A stretch of 64,000 bases of DNA from Aphrocallistes beatrix. Taxonomy: Eukaryota > Porifera > Hexactinellida > Sceptrulophora > Aphrocallistidae. A program made the translations under genes and the position numbers. Below, one piece after another: positions 19,991 to 31,219 of the stretch (position 1 is its first letter; each line of letters starts with the position of its first letter). The notes beneath the pieces were generated by a model. That model was not told the DNA's origin and ran no database searches. It saw only the letters and a program-made list of their open reading frames with translations. Location of the stretch: positions 3,534,001 to 3,598,000 of the forward strand of contig OY725490.1 in assembly GCA_963281255.1 (NCBI GenBank), written 5' to 3'.

Positions 19991-21355
19991 AAAATAGAAG
20001 GCCAGTTTTAACACAGTTCAAAGTTTAATTAGTCCGATAAATAAAAAACTGTATATGATAGACATTTGAAATGTATCATTAGCATATACAAACATCATAT
20101 CAGAATATTCAATTCAGCTATCAAAATTTGATATGTCATCATGTAATTGCGCAATACGCTCTTTTTAGAGTGAAAAATGCTGATGTTCTAGCTCATTTTA
20201 AACATCGTTATCTGCATTTCTAATGCTTGATTTTTTTATAGGGAAACAATAGGAAGGCCTTAATTCACGTGTTTATTTCCAATATTCTCTGAGTTATCTA
20301 GGATTTTATCCCGATCCATAGAGAAACAATGAGGTGTGACAAAACTTTAGAGAACTCAGAGAATATTGAAAATAAAACATGTGAACAGTATTATTATCAT
20401 ATAGGAAGTAATAACCTTCGGATTGAAATGTATAATTTATTTGTGACTACGCGCTATACTTTTTGAGTTATGGTTTAAACATTCGATTTTTTGTTTCCAT
20501 AGCAATTGAGGAATTCATAGACATTCCAATTAAGATTTTCATATTTTTTGGATTTAGGCCAAATTATTGGGGAGCAGCCTAAAGGTAAAGTGAGGTACTA
20601 CATATATTTCAAGTATTTGATAGTCGATAATATGTAAATATAAGTTTCACGAAGAGACAACTTCATTAATATACTCTGTGACTAGCTCAGATAAAAAGCA
20701 TTACTATGAACACCTGAACATACTGGGTGTTGCATTTGTTAAAACAAAAGGTACGTATTCGTATTTTGTCAAAATATCTTCAGGATGCATTAACACACAT
20801 TAGCATTGATATATCGAAGTAAAGGGATTCGAAACAAAGAAGACTTTAAATTTTTTTGATACTAGGAGCTATCATAAATGCGCAGGTGTATGTGAATGTG
20901 AAATCCTCGAATGAACAGCGAATTGACTACTCACACAAAAATATTCTGGCAAATAAGACAATCGGGGAAAAAATTTTAATTAAAAAGGTATAATTAAACA
21001 AGCTTTATACGTATATGATTTTTTTTTCAAGTTAAATTTCTAGACTTGCATTTACATTTATGTTAAATGCCGCTTGTTAAAACAATACAGAAACATTGTG
21101 TTGAGCATAAAACGTAGAGCAGTAGAGAGTATACGATTTTGTAATATGCAATATAAGAATATAAATATATAAATAATAAACAATAGTCAGAATTAAGAAC
21201 AAGGAAAATAAGTTGAAATTCTGTTTCGTAATTAAAACTACAAATTACATGTAGCTTTCTTAGTTCAAAATCGAAATAAGTTAAGAATAGGGTCTAGTGT
21301 AAAATCGAATTTCGTAAATAAGAGAGAAAAATAAAATCAAAATATAGGCTTTTCA
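19991..21355. other. AT-rich intergenic stretch with one dispersed repeat
   Basis: The block at about 20190-20260 (AACATCGTTATCTGCATTTC) recurs in reverse at about 29280-29370. The words around 20265-20400 (CAGAGAATATTGAAAATAAA and its mirror) form an inverted pair. The rest holds nothing I can name, and no polyadenylation signal for the large minus-strand gene was evident near 21355. Confidence 0.4.
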
Positions 21356-24300
21356 TTAGACAGCGCCAATTCTATCATTATTTAAACCATTAAGATTGTA
21401 ACATTGGGGTTCGAAGGTATTTGAAATATCAATCAGGTTTCCAAAATGCAGTTTCTTTTCAACTGGACCATTCTTTATAGAACTGAATAACTTTTTATTC
21501 GGTTTTCCACCCTGTTTTATCAATTTCTTTTTAATCTGCTTGCACAACTTGACAACCTTTTTATTTGTCATATTCTCTTTTGCAAATAATTTGACAGCTA
21601 TAATAATTGAAAATATGCTAGAAGAGTTCATAACGAAACTATCCAAATCACCCAACACTCTAGCAGTTAGAGCAGCAAGCTTAGAGGGAAACATCATAAA
21701 TTTAATTTCTGATATTATTTCTTCAATCAAGACTAGTTCAACTAGATCCATCAGCTCTAGCCTGTAACCTGTTGGTGTAACAAAGGTAACATATAGCTCA
21801 TCATTTCGCGGTCTTTGTAAAATGTTAAATTTCCAGGAAGTTGGCAATCTATATAGAATGTACAACAAAGTCTGCGACCAGTTATTAGATAGCGGAATCT
21901 CATTTTGACCGGCAACAATAAAAATTTTGTCATCAGAACAAAATTTGGTGATGGCTCTGTTAACAATGGTTAATTTAGCAGATGGTCCTAAAGGAATACG
22001 GTGAACCACTAACGTACCATAAGTAAAAGAAATCAACTGATGCCGTTGTGGATAAAGGACTTCGTTAGTAACGTAACATCTATTACCTTGATGCTTAAAT
22101 TCTAGCTTTTTAAGTATTTTTGACTTCTTTTCAATGAAATCTCCATTATCTGGAGTTAGGATGTGATTTCCACCATATTGTATTCCTTGAAAGGTGAAAC
22201 TTTGACCTTGTAAGCAAATGTTTCGGGTTAATTCCTTAATTTTATGCCTATTACCACAACTAGATGTATCTATAAACAAAATTCCCGAGTCACCATTCAA
22301 GAGATTGATATCATTCTCTACCCTCCTATTATCGGTTAGATGTGTATATACGTCAATAGGATGGAAATGCTCAAATGAATCACTTGGAAATAAGATCAGA
22401 GAACCACTATGATTTCCAGCCCATGTGATTTGGTGCCTCCTTCCTGTTCTACCTTTGTAGGAGAATCCTTCGTAATGGTCTTTGTCCCAAAAATCAACAC
22501 TAGACCCTAAAATTTCAAAAAGTCTCTGCCACAATACAAACTCTTCCCTTGTTATTGAACGATCTGTAACGAACAGAATATCTGCAGGGGGATTTGAAGG
22601 TAAATAGAATGGTACCGCACGAATGAACTCTTGCTGATACTCGATAAGTTTATCTCTCAACAGGAGATCCACTTGGATTGGACATTTCACAAATAATTCT
22701 GCCATGTTTGACATAGCTACATTGATATCTATCACCAACTCAGCATTGGGATCAATCAGATGAATATCGATCTTACAACTATCTTGAATGTTAGGATCAA
22801 AGTGAATCTTGCAAAAGGTAAAGGAGTCTATGAAAGGAGTAATCCTTTTGTCGAAATGGATTTGGAGCGACAACTTTCCTCCAGAATTAGAGCAGTTCCC
22901 ATAATGTAGTGTAGACATATTTTTCAGTGTAATAGTTATCAATCCTTGCTCTCCTCTGCCTAAACTTTCTGGTATACTTAATGCTCCTATCTTGATAGGA
23001 TATTGAACTAGAAGTTTATGAATTGTCTCACCACTGTCAAAAGGTCGCCCAAGAAGCTCAACTTTAGTTTCCAAATAAGCTTCGTCAATGTATTGTCCTT
23101 GAGTATTGGGTGGAGGTTGGTTGCAAATTCTTCCATTGAACTTCTCCTTGATAATAAAAACTTCCTCTTTTCTCAGACTAGGTAAGTGAAAATTTGTTGC
23201 TTCAAATTTTATTTTTGGTGTAGAAACCATTGATAGTGATGCACCTTTCGGAAGTGTCATTTTTCCAGTGTTAACTACTGTGATCGCTGTCACTGTTATT
23301 TGTTCATTTGGCTCAAAAAAAGTATTATTGAAGGATGGTAAGATAACGAGACTTGTAGGATCAACCCTAACGTTAAATCGATATGGTGATTGCTCAATTA
23401 TACGTTTTCTGTCTGGACTAAGTAAAACAAACAATAACCCTCCATCCATACTTTCATTTCCGTTATTTCCAGCGAATCCATCTTCCCCTTTCTCCCCAAT
23501 GTAACCTTTCCTTCCAGGAAGTCCATCTTCACCCTCTTGCTTCCCATTAAGCCCTAATCCTCCAAACCCCCCAGATCCTCCTAATCCGCCATCGCCAGCT
23601 TCACCTCCCAATCCTAGCTTCCCACCTCTTCCTATTGCTCCTGAGTTAACTGCTACTTCCACTAAATGTAGCAAGCTTGGATTACTTGCCTGAATGACAC
23701 AACAACCACCATTGCCTGAATTACCACCATTTCCACCATTTCCCCCATTTCCTCCACGACCCCCTCGACCTCCATCTCCACCGTCTCCAGCCGAGTGACG
23801 CTTCGCTATTTGCTGTCCACCCATACCTGTTGAATAGGATATACGTTCTGGTTTTCCTATCCAGCCATCTCCTCCTCTTCCTCCTCTCCCACCATCTCCT
23901 CCATTACCTCCATCTCCCCCATGACCACTTTGACCACCTGAACAATCCACGAATAGAAAAAGATCACTATTTTCAATTCCAAAGTTAAATGTTTCCCGAA
24001 CGGAACCGCTTACTTCGATACTCATAGAATTTCCATTTATGTACAATAATAAATCGGAACCATTGGTACCATCTGTTCCATGTGTTCCGTTTGTTCCTTG
24101 AATGCCATTTCCTCCACGTTTTCCTTTTGATGATTCCTGACTTCTATCAACCCCTAACGTACCGTTATTGCCAGATACACCATGTATGCCATCTACACCC
24201 TTAATTCCTTGAGCCACAATCCATGCTCCCCATTTTTCCTTTCGCCTGATTGCTCTGTCTATATGATACGAGGCTACTCCTGGGGAACGGTTAACATCAG

Positions 24301-25087
24301 GTAAGGAAGGCTCTTTCTTATCAGGCATATACAATATCTGCTTACATTCAGTGGGAGGATCTGGTTGTCTGGAGGGACTAGGATATTCACAAGAAGGTTT
24401 CTGCTGGTTGTTGATATCCTCAATAACCGGAGGTCCAAGGGGTGGGAAGAATGTGTCATTCTTTGCTCGATTTAAGAAAGGATCTCTAAATTTTTTCGTT
24501 TGTAATTGACCCCGTTCCTTCATTTCCTCTTGCAGTTTATTCAATGATTCATGTACATACTCATACACTTTATCTTCCTTTACACGGAAAGCTTCTACCG
24601 AGAGTGAAACGTTGCTGTTTTCGTTATTTTGGAAGGATTCAACAGCATGCGATCTATCCCATTTACCTGTCCAATGTTTTTCAGATTCTATACCCTCAAA
24701 TCCAAGCTGAGGAGAATACAGTCCTCTCCCTACAGCTCCTAAGCTCATCATTAACCAACGCTGTTGTACGATATCTTTCATGCGGAATATCGTAATTAAT
24801 TTCCATCCTTCAGAAATTACTCTAACATCAAAAAATATATCAGGATAAGCGAGGTGATTGACAAAGCATTCAAACGAATAACTATCACCACTTTGTGAAA
24901 TTTCAAATATTTTCTCGTTTCTGTCCCCCAAATCATCTGTCACTATAAAACTGTTATTCTCCTTGATTATTTTCAAATTCGTAGTAACCCATCGCTCCAT
25001 CGTCTCATAAGTATTGACTTTTCGGAGGCATGAACATTGAAATTCATGAATATTTCTGGGAATCAGTTCTGATGTTACTCCATCCAT
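21356..25087 (-). CDS. Large Gly-rich, collagen-like protein
   Basis: This is a 1243-residue intact single-exon frame. Residues 1-290 are a non-repetitive N-terminal part with a Pro-rich linker (about 215-265). Residues 294-550 form a glycine block in three segments: G-x-y triplets (GTNGTHGTDGTNG), then two runs of GGDGG/GGRGG/GGNGG, then ordinary G-x-y with GLPGRKGYIGEKGEDGFAG. Short beta-like inserts separate them. Residues 551-830 look like a beta-rich module, and residues 835-1130 look alpha/beta, opening with the strand PADILFVTD. There is no signal peptide or membrane segment, and proline is scarce in the glycine runs, so this is not a secreted fibrillar collagen. I recall bacterial and marine-invertebrate proteins in which such a Gly block sits within or next to a domain I believe is called DUF7932; treat that name as tentative. 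Function unknown. Confidence 0.85.
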   Translation of the reverse strand: MDGVTSELIPRNIHEFQCSCLRKVNTYETMERWVTTNLKIIKENNSFIVTDDLGDRNEKIFEISQSGDSYSFECFVNHLAYPDIFFDVRVISEGWKLITIFRMKDIVQQRWLMMSLGAVGRGLYSPQLGFEGIESEKHWTGKWDRSHAVESFQNNENSNVSLSVEAFRVKEDKVYEYVHESLNKLQEEMKERGQLQTKKFRDPFLNRAKNDTFFPPLGPPVIEDINNQQKPSCEYPSPSRQPDPPTECKQILYMPDKKEPSLPDVNRSPGVASYHIDRAIRRKEKWGAWIVAQGIKGVDGIHGVSGNNGTLGVDRSQESSKGKRGGNGIQGTNGTHGTDGTNGSDLLLYINGNSMSIEVSGSVRETFNFGIENSDLFLFVDCSGGQSGHGGDGGNGGDGGRGGRGGDGWIGKPERISYSTGMGGQQIAKRHSAGDGGDGGRGGRGGNGGNGGNGGNSGNGGCCVIQASNPSLLHLVEVAVNSGAIGRGGKLGLGGEAGDGGLGGSGGFGGLGLNGKQEGEDGLPGRKGYIGEKGEDGFAGNNGNESMDGGLLFVLLSPDRKRIIEQSPYRFNVRVDPTSLVILPSFNNTFFEPNEQITVTAITVVNTGKMTLPKGASLSMVSTPKIKFEATNFHLPSLRKEEVFIIKEKFNGRICNQPPPNTQGQYIDEAYLETKVELLGRPFDSGETIHKLLVQYPIKIGALSIPESLGRGEQGLITITLKNMSTLHYGNCSNSGGKLSLQIHFDKRITPFIDSFTFCKIHFDPNIQDSCKIDIHLIDPNAELVIDINVAMSNMAELFVKCPIQVDLLLRDKLIEYQQEFIRAVPFYLPSNPPADILFVTDRSITREEFVLWQRLFEILGSSVDFWDKDHYEGFSYKGRTGRRHQITWAGNHSGSLILFPSDSFEHFHPIDVYTHLTDNRRVENDINLLNGDSGILFIDTSSCGNRHKIKELTRNICLQGQSFTFQGIQYGGNHILTPDNGDFIEKKSKILKKLEFKHQGNRCYVTNEVLYPQRHQLISFTYGTLVVHRIPLGPSAKLTIVNRAITKFCSDDKIFIVAGQNEIPLSNNWSQTLLYILYRLPTSWKFNILQRPRNDELYVTFVTPTGYRLELMDLVELVLIEEIISEIKFMMFPSKLAALTARVLGDLDSFVMNSSSIFSIIIAVKLFAKENMTNKKVVKLCKQIKKKLIKQGGKPNKKLFSSIKNGPVEKKLHFGNLIDISNTFEPQCYNLNGLNNDRIGAV

Positions 25088-26397
25088 ATTATAATTTTGT
25101 TAATATATGCGTAGGCAAATCTAAAAATTCGTAAGAAAAAAAAGTATGTAAAAAAGAGTAGTTGGTTAGAATATTTAGATGTTAAAAATGGATTTTACCT
25201 TAGGAATATTTTAACGATATTTTCTAAAGAAATTCATTTTAGGAGTAATTACTTAACAAAGAGCTTACAACTTTTCTGGACTTTTTATCCACAAATATCT
25301 CCAAATATCAGGTCGAATGTATGAATTCTTAATCATCTAAACGAATAAAAATTAGAAATTTCGTTCCTTACGATTTCGAATATGAGTTTCAGCTCTAATT
25401 GTCCCTAATCTTAACCTATTGGCAGAATCACGATATTATAGAGTTTTACATATGTAGTAAAAAACAAAAGCATTATTTTGAGGTTTTGGACTTGAAAACA
25501 CTAAATTTCTAATTCTTCGTATCGTGATTCTGAGATAATAGGACAAAAAAAGAGATAAGACAAAAAATAGATAAGCAATTTCAAATTTCTAGAAAACCTC
25601 CATAAATTCAAACTTGTTCGAGTCAGTCATAAAATACTCTGATACGTATACCAAGAATCAACTTACTGCGACATCCGAATCAGTCAAAATGTGTTTTTTC
25701 CATCATCAATTTGGGCAGTGGATTTTGTTCCCGCTTTCTAAAATAGTTCATAATTGGGGGGCGGCTCCGAAACATCATGATTTCGAAGGACCATAACAAA
25801 GGCAAGGAAGTATTCCTTAATATAATAATCAGAAGTTTAATCAACCATTTTTGGGTTAAATTTAACTAACGTGTCTACCCCAACTCAATATACATACCTC
25901 AATAATGGAAATGTATTTACTTTAACTCTCTTAACATAATTGGGTCAGTCTTTAAAACTTGAGATCTGTTAAGATAAAACATTTAGTTAAGTCAAACGTC
26001 GGGAAATTGAGTGTATTAAAAAATCAATGAAAATTTTTTACTTAAGCGATACCAATTTCAGGCTAATCAAGTATAAACGAATTTACATTATATTTAAATC
26101 ATAAAAGTGATTGCACAAACACAAGCAGTATGTTGATAAATTACTACTAGATATCGAATAATTATTGGCTAAATGGTGATCAGTATCTACTAAACGACAG
26201 AATATTGTAGCATAGCCTATTTAAAATAAACGGCTGTACAAGCTACTACTTCCTATGAGTGTTTGGAAGTATTCGCCATCACATATATCCGGATACCGGA
26301 TAATTTTTAATCCAGGTATCCGGATATCCGTTTGACAGCTGTATATTTGATTTTTTCCCAAATGCTATTAGACTCAATTATGCATGTCGTATAGATC
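25088..26397. other. Intergenic stretch with TATCCGGATA words
   Basis: The upstream flank of the large gene is AT-rich. At 26287-26335 several TATCCGGATA-type words cluster, with a related GGGATATCCG near 28040, and AGTGTTTGGAA at 26258 is mirrored by TTCCAAACACT at 28063. These could be the ends of an element of about 1.8 kb that contains the inverted repeat at 26398-27616. Confidence 0.35.
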
Positions 26398-26922
26398 ATG
26401 GTATATAAAGCTAATCTCTATCTCTTAGGGTACTAAAGTTATACAGATATTTTTTTCCGTTTTCTATCATACCCTTATTATATCAGCTCCCCTTTCTTTC
26501 CCAAAATTTTAAAACGTACAACACAAGCTTTTTGATCAATTGTTGAATAGATCAAGATTCAATAATTTCAAATTCAGTTAATTTAACATTAATAATCTTT
26601 TTTTTTGACTCAAAAGCAGGCATTTTTCTCTCGAGGTTGGAGTTAAAAAAATTAATCTATGTCTCGCCTCTTCCACTGTTACTGAATACGAAGCTTTAGT
26701 AACCAGTTGAATAGTTCTTTCAACAGCTTGTGTATGGCATGGATATCCTGGAATTTCCATAAGAGTACACACAATATTAAGTAGTATTTCTTTTGAGAAG
26801 TGTTTTGTAAAAGGTTCTGTGATGTTTCCCAATCAATCATATTCACGTATGTTTCAGCAGTGAACCTTAATGAAGGAATTTTAAAAGGGCGAATTTCTAT
26901 CTGTCTAAATGATGAATTGTTG
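26398..26922 (-). pseudogene. Inverted-repeat left arm coding an unknown domain
   Basis: The arm mirrors 27120-27616 almost base for base. On the minus strand it encodes, with one frame break, EIPGYPCHTQAVERTIQLVT, KASYSVTVEEARH, then SREKMPAFESKKKI. I recall this layout ('P.HTQavER.v.lVt.As..v.g.earhg.I...l.SR...p.f.skk') from uncharacterised insect and cnidarian proteins often linked to repeats; this is memory only. No upstream partner domain is present. Function unknown. Confidence 0.6.
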
Positions 26923-27119
26923 GTGCAGATATCTAAATAGTTCTCACTGCCTTTTGTCTAATTTGCACAACTGCAAGCATCGATAATAGAATATTTTCTG
27001 GATGACAAAAAATATGCATTTCTCTGTAGAACATCACAATTTACTTCTTGATCATACTCGGGTAACTCTCGCAGTAAATATATTACATATAACATGTTTC
27101 TAGATCAATATGTGCATAT

Positions 27120-27616
27120 CAACAATTCATCATTTGAACAGATAGAAATTCGCCCATTTAAAGTTCCTTCATTATGTTCACTGCTGAAACATACGTGAAT
27201 ATGATTGATTGGGAAACATCTCTTATCACAGAACCACCTTTTACAAAACACTTCTCAAAAGAAATACTACTTAATATTGTGTGTACTCCCTATGGAAATT
27301 CCAGGATATCCATGCCATACACAAGCTATTGAAAAAACTATTCAATTGGTTACTAAAGCTTCGTATTCAGTAACAGGGGAAGAGGCGAGACATGGATTAA
27401 TTTTTTCAACACCAACCTCGAGAGAAAAATGTTAAATTAACTGAATATGAAATTATTGAATCTTGATCTATTCAACAATTGATCAAAAAGCTTTTGTACG
27501 TTTTAAAATTTTTGGAAAGAAAGGGGGGCTGATATAATAAGGGTATGATAGAAAACGGAAAAAATATCTGTATAACTTTAGTATCCTAAGAGATATAGAT
27601 TAGCTTTATATACCAT
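27120..27616 (+). pseudogene. Inverted-repeat right arm coding the same domain
   Basis: The same domain is read on the plus strand (MEIPGYPCHTQAIEKTIQLV, SVTGEEARHGLIFSTPTSRE) and ends in a frame break at the SR-E-K segment. The arm keeps GEEARHG where the left arm has VEEARHR. The two arms face each other across a loop of about 197 bp, so a read-through transcript would form a hairpin of about 500 bp. Confidence 0.6.
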
Positions 27617-28217
27617 TCGACAGCAAATTGGCGACTCACTATTACGAATTAATATATTTAAAGGGGTAAATCAAAGGATTTTGACAATTCGGACAATTTA
27701 AAGTCAATTGTATGGAAGTGACACATCAAAACTATAAAACCGCAAGGGTCAAATCAATTTTTTTCGGGTCTAAATTTCTTATGATCCTCGAAAGGAGGAA
27801 ATACAACTTTTCCCTTAGGTAGAAGTTGATCCGACCATTTGTACATTTCTTGACCCAGCCTAAGTCAATAATTTCAAGTAATTATGGATTCTAAGGTGAG
27901 TAACATAAGCAATTATATCTGACAATTGAAACACATCAATATCAGTGAAGTTGTATATAATATAATGACACTCACTCTTGCAATCCTTGACTAATTATTA
28001 ATTACAGTCAAGATATATTAGCTTTCCTAAATATCGGGATATCCGACTAATTACAATCCAGATTCCAAACACTATTCTATACATCAAGGCAATTGTGGTC
28101 TCTAAATTTTTTTGACCAGATTTGGTTAGTATATTCAGGCTTATTCATATCACTCACAAAATTTCTTCTCCTATGCAAGGTCATTGAAATTTATTATCGA
28201 CATATATAAATAACAAA
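27617..28217. other. AT-rich spacer
   Basis: Nothing recognised apart from the GGGATATCCG word near 28040 discussed with 25088-26397. Confidence 0.35.
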
Positions 28218-28598
28218 CGCGCTTCGCTTGCTTGTGTTGCGCGGCTGGCGGACACTTTGTGTCCGCCGCAGGCGCCCTTTGGGCGCCTGTAGTCACCATT
28301 GATTAATTAGATGGGAGATAAGATCCCTAAATACGTCTATCCTACTGTTATAATCGATATCGCACGAAAAATCCCCAAATTTGTCAATTTTTGAAATTTT
28401 GATGCGTAATGATTACGTCATAACAGAGTGATGAGTCATCATTTTTTGATGATAGTTTTCATATGTGAGGTATGTTAGTATACATATTCTATTAAAATTT
28501 CAGCCTTCTATCTCCTATAATGGCTGAGTAAAAACTCCCACATGCCAAAAATCAGCTTTCTGCGCCTGGCAGTTTCTTCAATCAATTCGTTACAGATA
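28218..28598 (+). repeat. Triple-hairpin repeat, plus copy
   Basis: It has the GCGCGCTTCGCTTGCTTG block, the stem GGCGGACAC/GTGTCCGCC around TTT, and a perfect third hairpin GGCGCCC/GGGCGCC around TTT, then the body with ATTACGTCATAAC and TGATGAGTCATCA, and the end TTCTTCAATCAATTCGTTAC. A Tigger-like MITE entered its 3' end at TA. Confidence 0.8.
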
Positions 28599-28929
28599 CA
28601 GTCGAACCTCCGAGATCCGGACCTCTAAGATACGGGCACCTCCCTCAACCGGGCACCCATTTTTGTTTCAAGTATAGTGCCCGTGTCTTAGAAATTTATT
28701 GTCATCTTTAGAAATCCAGTATGTATAAGTAAGAGTGAAATAATTCATGGGTGAGTATTAAATAAACAATACTTATTAGTAATAGTAGGGTTTTAAGAGA
28801 ACTTGGGGCAATAACAAGTTTATATACTCGAGGAATACCATGGAGATATTGTTATTTCCGAGATCCGGAAAATTCTAAGTTCTGGGCACCCTCCGGTCCC
28901 ACACTGCCCGGATCTCGGAAGTTCGACTG
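28599..28929. mobile_element. pogo/Tigger-like MITE, 331 bp
   Basis: The ends CAGTCGAACCTCCGAGATCC and GGATCTCGGAAGTTCGACTG are inverted, flanked by TA at 28597-28598 and 28930-28931. The phrases CCGAGATCCGG and GGGCACC recur inside both arms. Confidence 0.88.
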
Positions 28930-29459
28930 TATATATATATATACTATATATGTATATATATATAAATAAATATTAATCGAGTTTTAATAGTAAGGATATA
29001 TACAAGTGCTTAAATCAATAATCAAAATGTGTGTAATAATCACTATATTGCGCAACAAGCTATAACTACGACTAATTTAACTCATTTTCAGGCATGCTTT
29101 GCGGAGTCATAATAACAATATCAATAGTTATTTAGCCTAGGAAATCTCACTTTGAACCAGTTGTTGAAAAATATGTAGAATTTTTCATTAGAATGTACAC
29201 ACATTCCTGCGTTGACAGGGAAACGTAATCTGACTAACTTGGGATATATCTCAAAAACTGTGAGTGGAATGCATGGACATTCCAATCAAGATTTTCTAAT
29301 TTTTTGGATTAAGGCCTTCCTATTGTTCTTCTATCACAAAATCAAGCATTAGAAATGCAGATAACGATGTTTAACAGCTATCGCTAAATTTTAATTTATA
29401 TCTGTCTATCTATTTTTATAATCTAAATTTGAGATAAATTATTCAAAAATATAGATTTT

Positions 29460-29755
29460 ATTGCTCAAATTGGGCTGTTAACAGCAAAAAAATTTGCTTT
29501 AAAAGCTCAAATAACAGCAGAGCTAGACTGTTAATTGTTTGGAAATTGTAGCTGTTAACAGCCAATTGTGAGCTGTTAACAGCAAACAGCCAAAGTGGCT
29601 GTTAACAGCATTTCCACCATCCCTGTCTATTGCACACAAAAGTAAACACATAAATTATCATATTTATTCGAAATCTACACCCGCAAAACGCCATGTAAAC
29701 CGTTGAAAGCAAGTTTCTAGCATATTTTTGCTCCCAATTTATCAAATTTGACTGG
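29460..29755. repeat. GCTGTTAACAGC cluster and a dispersed repeat
   Basis: At 29468-29612 the palindromic word GCTGTTAACAGC or a part of it occurs about seven times on both strands. At 29636-29755 the block with CGAAATCTACACCC and CCATGTAAACCGTTGAAAGC is a third copy of the tandem pair found at 55362-55640. Confidence 0.65.
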
Positions 29756-29874
29756 TTTTTGAGTTTGGGGTTTCCACACCATTCCATATATAGTAATGCT
29801 GGTAAAAACTCGTATTTGGTTGGTTGCAAATAACAAGTATGTCATCGTTGAATAGGAAGTCCTATACAATAGAT

Positions 29875-30172
29875 CAGGGGTTCCCAACGTGGGCGCTGCC
29901 GCCCCCCAGCGGGCGTTTATAGAGCGTAAGGGGGCGCTAGGTGACGAAGGGGTGCTAGGAGCGCTAGGTAAAGACAGAATGTTAGCTTCATGCAGTATTT
30001 CTAAATTAATTGCAAAATATGGGCAATCACATAGTATTGGCGAGACGCTCAGCAACAGCAGTAAATGTGCGGTTTAAATTTGTTATGTATGTTTAGTCAG
30101 TATTAGGAGAAGGGGCGCTGGAAAAATTTGAACGGTTAAGTGAGCGGTGAGCGAAAAAGGTTCAGAACACTG
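29875..30172. mobile_element. hAT-type MITE, 298 bp, 8-bp TSD
   Basis: It opens CAGGGGTTCCCAACGTGGGC and closes GGTTCAGAACACTG, the end style of a widespread hAT group. The flanking octamers are CAATAGAT (29867-29874) and CAGTAGAT (30173-30180), one base apart. GGGGCGCT words recur inside. Confidence 0.8.
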
Positions 30173-30690
30173 CAGTAGATCCTACTAGTACTATAACAGT
30201 CACTAATCCACTACTTCAAAGCAATAACATAAATAGATGTCCTAATTTTATAGTCTATAGCAGGGGTTCTTAACCGGGGGGAAATTTCAGCATTTCTGAG
30301 GGGAAGTGTGTAGGATCTAGGATGCTAAAATATTTCTCAGAAAAAGTACAGACTGTACAGTGATACTGATAATAAATGTAAAATTTCAGAATTATGGCAA
30401 TTGTTCAGGAATGAAACCCTATTTTCAACCCCAGAATTACAATAAGAATTCTTAGAATAAGTTCTCTAACTGTAATAATAATCGAATAAAAGAATTACAT
30501 TATATTATAATTTGTTACAAAAGTATAAAAGCGATAAATGCTACTAGGTATAAATACCTGAGTTTTCATTCAGTTGATGGCAGTGATATACTTTAGAGTT
30601 AATTGCTTATGTGTAATACTATACCTGTACCAGATGTCAACTAATTCGAGGTTGAGAAGTGACAGATTAGTTGAATCCTAAATTAGTATG
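30173..30690. other. 3' flank of kynureninase, possible hAT end
   Basis: AGCAGGGGTTCTTAACCGGG near 30262 looks like a hAT left end, but its right end was not found. No AATAAA signal for the minus-strand gene was evident. Confidence 0.35.
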
Positions 30691-30944
30691 CTAGTCCGAG
30701 GCATTATCTTCTAATGCTACCTCTTGTATCAGAACATCTCTCATTGCCTTGTATAGCTGCAATACCTCAGAGTAGCGATTATAAAGAGGCATGGGAGTGA
30801 TCCGAAGAATGTTTGGAATCTTAAAATCAATAGCGATGCCTTGAAGAATCAGTTTAGATGAAATATCATCGGCATATTTACAAGCTACAGAAATTTGAGA
30901 TCCTCTCTGATTTACATCTCGTGGTGTTATAACTCGTAACAAAC
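30691..30944 (-). CDS. KYNU: Kynureninase, last exon
   Basis: This exon encodes the C-terminal part of kynureninase (the ITPRDVNQRGSQISV strand, then NILRITPMPLYNRYSEV, then the stop). The family has 'ITPshveeRGcQL' and 'giRvaPvPLYNsf' at these positions. The acceptor is CTTTCTCAG|G with the AG at 30945-30946. The phase is one base carried over from the previous exon, giving a Gly codon across the junction. The RG and PLYN motifs belong to the C-terminal domain that closes over the active site. The upstream intron is about 2.2 kb and contains a MITE (31892-32230). Confidence 0.92.
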
Positions 30945-31219
30945 CTGAGAAAGTATTAGATTCAAGTTAATAGATTACTTATTCATTATATAAATTAATC
31001 AATTTTCGTATTGAAGTCATACTGCTCAGTTATTAAATTCGTGTTACAAGGTTTTTTTAGAAATAAACATGTCACGTAATGATAGTTTAATTTCAACTAA
31101 AAATTTCTGCACAATTTAGAGAATTAATTAAATTGATTATTTATAAATCAAACTTAATTTAGTAAAATCATAATTCCATTTACAAGTACTCTAAATGTAA
31201 CCATATCATCCTATACACT

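Noticed and set aside
23268-23504. Plus-strand frames opposite the large Gly-rich gene
   Set aside because: Antisense shadows of GGN codons; no domain and no independent signal.
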